Below are positions 57,900 through 64,000 of a stretch of 64,000 bases of DNA, in pieces. Below the pieces are notes generated by a model. That model made no database searches. It was not told the DNA's origin and saw nothing but the letters and a program-made list of their open reading frames with translations. The position numbers were made by a program, and so were the translations under genes. The stretch spans positions 147,833,830-147,897,829 of the forward strand of contig OY740765.1 in assembly GCA_963513935.1 (NCBI GenBank), written 5' to 3'. This stretch comes from Aphrophora alni. Taxonomy: Eukaryota; Arthropoda; Insecta; Hemiptera; Aphrophoridae. Numbering within the stretch: position 1 is the stretch's first letter; every line of letters begins with the position of its first letter.

Positions 57900-58012
57900 A
57901 CAGAAAGAACAACCCAGATCACTGGAAGTCTAGGCTGAATCTGTCTGGCCTGGTCTGAGCATTCCCTTCACCAAGTTCAACAGCCTGAACTCGGTGGAAT
58001 CCCCCCCTTTTA
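57900..58012 (+). repeat. LINE 3' end with hairpin and poly-C
   Basis: ATCACTGGAAGTCTAGGCTG, a stem CACCAAGTTCA / TGAACTCGGTG with a 6-nt loop, GAAT and a C-run. Same plan as 38366-38463 but with different stem bases. Confidence 0.6.
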
Positions 58013-58019
58013 TTCAAAT

Positions 58020-59720
58020 ACCGTCTAGTATTTATATTTACTTTACAAGTAACCGACTAGCTCCAACTTAAAATTACTATTGGTAATCTCAGGATCGTAA
58101 GATCTTATACTCAACTTATCTGCAGTTTACTTAAATGAAAACTAATACTGAAATTTTATTTAAAAAACTGATTGAAAGATTTTAATAATTATGAAATTTG
58201 AGACTTTATGTTATTTATGCAAGCTTTTATTTTCTCTGCTTTTTAGGTTAAATTGATGAAGTCAACACAAGTGTGATTTAAAAAAGAAAACAAATTTTAT
58301 TTGAACTCAAAAACTTATAACTAACAAGATATATCAAAAATCCTGGAAACAGAAAACATGCGTCTTATTTCATCTTTTCCTTAATAAACAAAATTTTAAT
58401 TTCTTAAACTTAGGCGCAGAGCAAAACAGACTATAAATAAAAACAAAACAATTTTCTTACAAATTGAGGAATCTTTTTTAAAAATATTATTTTTATATTT
58501 GCAACTTTTTTCCTCATAAACGATATTACTTTAAAATTGATAAATTGTATTCATAGAAAGAAAATTTATGAAAAAATGACTTTTTTAGTTCCCCCCGGAG
58601 ATCCATAGTTTTGTTCGATGACTTTATTTTGTCAACTTCTTCTGTGTAAAAACCTTCTATTTGCAGGTTTTTGAAATTTTTCAAGAAATCGACGGTCTGG
58701 AATTGCTGCAATATTAATTATTAATTTAATTTAAGTGTTTCTACTTTATTTATTCAGGATTGTTTGTATTTAAAAATTAATTCAGTTAATTAGCCTTATT
58801 AGTGTGTTTTGGTTATCGTTGGCTCTACTGCAAGCCCCGCCATTTTTATCTCTCTGAATTCGCTGCACGGTAAAACTGCCCTTTGATTATTCGTGTATTT
58901 TGTAGGTATTGTTATAGCCTACTGGAAATTCCCATTCTTTCTTCAGGATTATCGCATTTCCTCCAGACAACGTTCTTTGTATTCCTGGTGATTTGGTGCA
59001 TTTTTGGAATTTCGATTGATTCCAACGAGACACTTCTTGTTCTCGTAAATTGTACTTTTTGTCACAACCCAATTTTCTAGTAATTTTATTTTCACCTTGA
59101 TAAGTTTGGTTTTGAACATCACTTCATATTGGCGATTGTCTCTAACAAAGTTTATCCACGCACAGCGAAATTCGTATGTAGCACACTTTGACGATATTCG
59201 CACCTGGTACATTCGCGATTTTTAAGGTTAATTAAATTAAAATTTCAGATTTTTTTTAACACTTATTCTCTTCTACATACTATTTTCATTCTAAACATAT
59301 TTAATTTATTATTACCTTATTTTATTTATTTATATTACGTAATTTATCTCCCCTCCCTAAAATAATTAAAATTTAATTTTTATTAGTATTTTTCCCTTTA
59401 TTTGACCTTACTGATTAATTTGTTTTACATTATTTTTCAATATTTATTTATTTTATTTTTGGCTTTATGCTCTTTTAAAGTTATCCTTTATCAACCAACT
59501 TTTTATTTATTTTTTTTTTTTTACAAAAAACTTCATTCTTTATATTTTATTTGTATTATTTTTCTAATTCTGAACATTAAAATATGTTTTTGTTTTTGAG
59601 AATTTTTGAAAAAGTTTAAACTTTAGCGTTACATAACTTATGAATGAGACAAGATAGAAAGAACTTGTGAAGAAGCAATTAAAAGTACACTTTGAGAAGT
59701 ATACTGTGAAACTCCAAACT
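58020..59720. other. Interior of the 3.3-kb element, no assigned gene
   Basis: Mostly AT-rich; plus strand pyrimidine-rich at 59230-59600. A minus-strand frame at 59212-58949 (MYQVRISSKCATYEFRCAWI start) shows composition closer to coding than its neighbours but no family I recognise. Confidence 0.35.
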
Positions 59721-59724
59721 AGGT

Positions 59725-59955
59725 TTTCATAAATTTAAATTCATCAAATTAGTTCTAATAATTAATTATTGCCAAATATTTAAAGTTAGGAAAGCAATAA
59801 TTTGAAACAGATCACTGAGTAAAGGTTAAATTTAGTTATAAGTTCCTACAGCTCAGAACCTGAAAAAACCGACCTGGACTACTGAAGCTACACAATTGGA
59901 AAATTCTATTTTTACATAAAATTCGAATTTTTCCAAATCTGCATAGACTTTCGGT
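59725..59955 (+). repeat. Dispersed repeat E, copy 2
   Basis: TTCATAAATTTAAATTCATC, CACTGAGTAAAGGT, ATAAGTTCCTACA and CAAATCTGCATAGACT match 39770-39910 in order. Confidence 0.6.
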
Positions 59956-60259
59956 ATGCCATGCTGGATCTCATAACTATATGGATGTCACATTTTCTTG
60001 ATAGGAGTTTCAAATTACATTTTTGATAATAAATTTATACCTAAATATATAAAGCAGTATGCATAGCGAGAGATTTCCATAGTTTCTTGGTTGAAAAATG
60101 AAATAAAAATTTTATATACCGGTAGCCTAAAAGATTATCTAAACAAATTACTATATAAAAAACACATGGAAATAAGCAATTGATTACATCCTTCTCAATA
60201 GTGAATATAAATTTCATCCACGGGAAGTGTTTGGAAATGTACATGTTATCTCCAGTATA

Positions 60260-60265
<6 letters not shown>

Positions 60266-60306
<41 letters not shown>
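60266..60306. repeat. (GT)n microsatellite
   Basis: About 20 GT repeats, followed by 400 bp of strongly G/T-biased plus strand (to about 60700) that contains a long low-complexity frame not regarded as a gene. Confidence 0.95.
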
Positions 60307-60310
<4 letters not shown>

Positions 60311-61327
60311 CTTCCCAGTGTTTAATAGTTTAAATTCCCCTGTGCGGATATGTTATTGTTTGGTGTAAAGGTTGTTTGTTGTGTTGTATTTATAGTGTTT
60401 GGCATTGGTATTCTGGCCGTCTATTTGTGTTATTTGGTTGTTATGTGGGTGTAGTATTGCTAGGCCTGTGTGTGGATGATGGGTTGGTGTTAAAATGCTG
60501 TTATGACAGGTTAGGTCTGTTAGGCCTTGGGTATGGTATGGTGTGTATTGTTTATTATCGTTTTGTTGTGGATAATTTGGGTGTGGTTAATGGGTGTGGA
60601 TGATAGGGTGTATTGTGCCAATTGTAATGTGGTGGCATTTCTAAGAATGTCCTTACGTTAACGTGGTGTATATTTTATTGTGGTGTGGGGTTTTGTTTAG
60701 GCAAGATTGAATTAAATTATTATTGTATAAACAATAATTTTATATGTTTGACGTGTACAACAAAGGTACAAAAAGAGTTATAATTAAGTGTTGTGTTTAA
60801 AATTAAATGAATTTTTAAGTGAACATAAAGAACTGGCCTGATGTTGCTGCCTGTGGCAGTGAAACATGTAGCCAAGTATAATTAAGGTATAGTAAAACAA
60901 AGACTACAATTGATATAAAGTAAATATTGTATTGTATAATATATGTAGATCTAAGGCTTACAACAATGAATATAAAAATTGTGTACTCTGGAGGTAAAAA
61001 GTTCCTTAAATTTTTTTTTGTTGACCTAATTGAAACCAATACAAAATTTCTTTTGTACAATATCCATTAAAGGTTGAATCTACAATGATAATAGTAATAA
61101 TTAGATTGAAAAGGTTAGGTCAATGGCATCTTTCTTAAATACCATCCAGATCACAGCAAAATTAATAAAAAACATTAGGCCTACTTTTGAAAATCGGAAA
61201 TTTTATTGTAGAATTTGGTTTTGTTTATGGGTGTATGAATAAGTTTTTACTAATTGAAAATTTGAGGTATAAAATTCAATTTCATTCATAGATTTTTGTT
61301 GTAATAAATTGGTATAATTGTTTTCAG

Positions 61328-61442
61328 ATTCCTATACTCAGATGAAGTACAGATTGGAGCAGATACAGTATTAACAACACTGTACACAGCTAAGAAATAT
61401 GTTGTACCAGCCCTAGAACGCCATTGTGTAGATTTCTTAAAG
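61328..61442 (+). CDS. BTBD2: Host gene 2, second coding exon: end of BTB domain
   Basis: The acceptor GTTTTCAG and donor AAG|GTAGGC bound 115 bases. The first base completes the lysine codon begun in the previous exon, then 38 codons give [20 protein letters not shown] and [18 protein letters not shown]. This is the C-terminal part of the BTB fold and the linker to the BACK domain; [12 protein letters not shown] and PALExHCV are hallmarks of BTBD1/2. The phase match with 56929 makes the join firm. The next exon (BACK domain) was not found before the window end. Confidence 0.95.
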
Positions 61443-61645
61443 GTAGGCTTATATTATTACTGGACTTACTAATGTAGCCTATCTTAGTCTGATATATCCA
61501 TGACCCAACATAATTGTTTTATAAATTTTATAACAACAAATTAAAAAAGGATAATGATAAAAATACAGAACACCTTACCTTTAAAAAGAAAAATAATATT
61601 TTAATGCATTATTCTTTTTTATTCCATAAAAATTTAAAATGAATA

Positions 61646-62406
61646 CAGTAGAAGTCCGATAATCCGGCACGTTCGGGTTCGGCTCGGTGCCGGACTACAG
61701 AAAATTCCGGTCTATCGGGCGGTGCCCCTTCTTTTTAGTGTAGGCTTTGCCGTAAAACAAATGTACTTTGTTTTTTTAACTACAGTACATACATACATAA
61801 ATCTTAATTATAAGAACCATTAGGTTAATAATTAAACTACAAATACAGTATGCAAATACAACTAAGTTTATTTTACATTTCATATAATGTACATGTACAC
61901 GTACTGTAAAACATATTTCACTTAGATTTAAAAAAGTCTGATTGAGAGTCAGTGTTACGTGTTTTCGTTTCTCTCCTTTTGAACTCAAAGGCTTAGGTTT
62001 TGAAAAAATGGTCACTGTACAGTTAGAACGAAACTCACTTTGTTTATAAACAGTTTCAAAAGTTACGTACGTCACTACAGATGTACTGTATTACAGTAGA
62101 GAGTACTGAGACACAGTTTACTGCGATGTGAAAGGACACAAAACAACAACGCACAAAAAAATGGCGAAGACGCTTCGTGATTGATTAACTGTGCTGCACT
62201 GCACCTGTATTTGTTATGACAGCTGAGACTAGGCGGCCGCTAATTGTTTCCGAACAATACCCGAGCGCTTCCGAATGATCCCGAACTACCCCGAAAACTT
62301 CCGAATAACTCTCGAGCGTTTTTATTTGCTTTAAAGACACACTTTTGGAGAAAACCAAAATTTTTACAATTTTCCGGTGTGATGCCGGACTAATGGACTT
62401 CTACTG
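61646..62406. mobile_element. pogo/Tigger-like MITE, second type
   Basis: TA flanks both ends (61644-61645, 62407-62408). The left terminus CAGTAGAAGTCCGATAATCC and right CAGTAGAAGTCCATTAGTCC (other strand) are inverted repeats continuing as GGCA. The 761-bp body has no transposase. It shares the CAGTAGAA tip with the element at 40923 but is otherwise different. Confidence 0.8.
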
Positions 62407-62409
62407 TAG

Positions 62410-62960
62410 TACCAAATAGGTTTTGTAAAATCTAAGCAATTGCTTTCATTGAAATAATTCCAATTGGCAATCTTTTAGTTATTGCACAAAAATCATTATC
62501 AATCAGTATCAATTATAGATCAAACATAATGTCTACCGGTAATGGAAGTCCCCAAATTTATAGTAATGTCATGGAAGTTTTTAAAAGTCCCCGATTTTTG
62601 TTTTAAGGTCACCGATTTTAGTGGTTTAGATCAAACAGATTTAAAGAGTCGTTTCAGTTTATGTAAAATATTGAAAGAACAGATTCAGAGAATCATTTAT
62701 GTATAATATCGATTCATCAATAAGAGTTGTTAATAGTGTACAAGTTTCAATCAAAGTTTTCCTCTAAACCCTACGTAAAACTTCAGTCTGAAAGTTTGTT
62801 CCACAAACCGTATGGAACTTCGACTACAGTACCTATGAACTGCGGACTATATGCAGTAGATTGAACTGCCTATGACTCACATATGCGATTTGATTTGGAA
62901 GCAAAAATGGTTAGACTCGGATAATAACATGTTCAATATGACCTCCGTTCAGTTTTAGGC
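62410..62960. other. Intron stretch, nothing recognised
   Basis: AT-rich; may include the unrecognised left terminus of the DD41D element. Confidence 0.4.
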
Positions 62961-62967
62961 AACACTC

Positions 62968-63735
62968 TTATTGTTTTTGAAGGTTTTGCATCATTTTGGT
63001 GAAGAGGGGTTGTTTCATGCTCCTTATACAAATGGTTATTTTTTCCTGGAGTTGGACGATGGTAGCTGGTGGGTCTTCATGGAAAATCTTCTCCTTCAAC
63101 ATTCTCCAGACATAGGCGTCAGGTGGTGTAAGATCGGGGGAGTGGGCTGGGTAAGGAAAGTTTGTTCTAAGGGAGATGAGACAGTTGCCAAAAGTTTCTT
63201 GAAGGAAAGCAATGTAGGTTAAGGCAGTGTAGCTGGTTGCGCCATCTTGCTGGAACCATTGTGAACAAAAAGACAAGTTTTGGGCATGACAAAATCTCCT
63301 GAGGTCTCCTATAAGACAATTAAGAATGACTCTATATCGGTCCTGATTTACGGTAAGAGGATTTCAATTATTGTCTTCCATAAAGTATAAACCAATTATG
63401 CCTCTCCCTGATACAGCACACCAAATGGTTACACGCTTACTATGCTGTTGCTTCTCTACAACACTCTCAGGATGTTCAAACCCAAGAAAACGCGTTTGCT
63501 TGTTTATGAAACCATTAAGGTACACATGACATTCATCTGAAAAACAAACATCACTCAGAAACTCATGTTCTCCATAGCACATTGCTAACATTGAACTGTA
63601 ATACTGAACTCTGATTGTTTTGTTTATATAGTTCAAAGTTTGCCCAGTTTGTATCTTGTAGGGAAAACCACCATTGTTTTTAAACATTCTTCTCAACGAC
63701 GTATTGCTTATATTCAGTTTCAAAAATGTTCGGTA
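62968..63735 (-). pseudogene. DD41D transposase, second family, interrupted by LTR element
   Basis: On the minus strand the N-side frame (63723-63364) has SDVCFSDECHVYLNGFINKQ and RVTIWCAVSGRGIIGLYF (first catalytic aspartate). The C-side frame (63276-62968) has WFQQDGATSYTALTYI and AHSPDLTPPDAYVWRMLKEK. There are again 41 residues between the second and third aspartate. The frames are joined by a frameshift. The DNA-binding part should lie to the right but is replaced at about 63740 by an LTR, so an LTR element inserted into or beside this copy. Confidence 0.8.
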
Positions 63736-63746
63736 TAGGCTTCTTT

Positions 63747-64000
63747 TCGGTGACTGTGTAATAATTGATAAAAATGAAGAGTTTTATTATTGTTTAAGTT
63801 ATTTATTTTTACAAAAGAAAAGAAATTATTATTTATTTAAGTTAACAATTGCTCGACATTTATGGGCGCCAGATGTTAGACATCAATTTAGAAAAATAAA
63901 TTTACCATTAAATTATAAACTCTCGAGGTCGTAAGTTCTTTTGAAAGGGTACTTACAGTGATTTTCCTGGTTAAATGAATAATCCTTATTTTGCTGAAAC
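63747..64000 (-). repeat. Third, diverged LTR of the 7.4-kb family (partial)
   Basis: TGTGTAATAATTGATAAAAATGA, GCTCGAC, GGGCGCCAG, CAATTTAGAAAAA, GGTCGTAAGTTCTTTT and GTACTTACAGTG occur in the same order as at 7381-7555 and 14345-14520. Divergence is clearly higher than between the first two LTRs. The window ends inside it. Confidence 0.8.

Larger units (their letters stand above)
57598..60909. mobile_element. 3.3-kb element with about 155-bp terminal inverted repeats
   Basis: The left arm 57598-57755 and right arm 60755-60909 are close inverses. Anchors are TTGTTTTACTATACCTTAAT, CATGTTTCACTGCCACAGGC, GCCAGTTCTTTATGTTCACT and TTTAATTTTAAACACA. No transposase or reverse transcriptase frame was found inside, only a LINE 3' end (57900-58012), repeat E, T-rich DNA and a GT-rich tract. 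The arm motif CTGATGA...CTGCCTGTGGCAG...GAAAC resembles a hammerhead-like core as in Penelope-like termini. Class uncertain; no clear target duplication. Confidence 0.65.

Noticed and set aside
60376..60603. 75-codon plus-strand frame
   Set aside because: G/T-biased low-complexity DNA encodes mostly V, L, G, C and Y; no coding pattern.

Overview
This is a window of AT-rich, intron-rich eukaryotic nuclear DNA, most likely from an insect (hemipteran-like, though order is a weak inference). The grounds are GT-AG spliced host genes, a metazoan BTB/POZ protein, and a load of arthropod-type mobile elements: DD41D and DD34D Tc1/mariner, hAT, piggyBac-like TTAA MITEs, pogo-like MITEs, Penelope-like elements and several LINE clades. 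No tRNA, rRNA or CRISPR array was recognised. Only two host genes are supported; most other open frames are short chance frames or decayed transposon remnants.

Host gene 1 (+) has three exons in the window: 3956-4041, 16504-16628 and 27987-28181. Introns are about 12.5 and 11.4 kb and the splice phases fit. The encoded C-terminal part is a two-pass membrane hairpin, a Q-rich cytosolic tail and a C-terminal PDZ-type ligand (T-L-V). Its first intron opens directly with a 33-bp tandem repeat whose unit carries a 5' splice-site sequence. The same intron holds a complete non-autonomous LTR retrotransposon (7381-15686, minus strand) with a 4-bp target duplication, near-identical LTRs and one 502-residue ORF of unknown family. 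Intron 2 holds a GC-rich TTAA-flanked MITE with a 160-bp tandem repeat, LINE fragments, copies of a dispersed repeat, and a Penelope-like inverted composite (24071-26974) into which a DD41D transposon inserted.

From 28.4 to 50 kb lies a TE-rich intergenic region. It contains a mariner remnant, a DD41D element, a Penelope-like element with RT, GIY-YIG and terminal direct repeats (32126-35262), LINE 3' ends, a pogo-like MITE with GTCGAGTTTG boxes, a GTF2IRD2/ZBED-like hAT element, a LINE with CCHC ORF1 and endonuclease, and a hAT-like MITE (47671-49303) with a 908-bp fold-back element nested inside it.

From 50 to 56.3 kb, just upstream of the second gene, there are few coding TEs but an unusual number of inverted repeats. 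They include a 236-bp near-perfect hairpin, a 52-bp perfect palindrome and a family of about 90-bp modules sharing a GGTATGTAGTAAAC box in both orientations. Host gene 2 (+) is a BTBD1/BTBD2-like BTB protein with exons 56414-56929 and 61328-61442, continuing beyond the window. Its intron holds a 3.3-kb element with about 155-bp terminal inverted repeats. The last 1 kb holds a pseudogenised DD41D transposase that meets the start of a third, diverged copy of the LTR seen at 7.4 kb.
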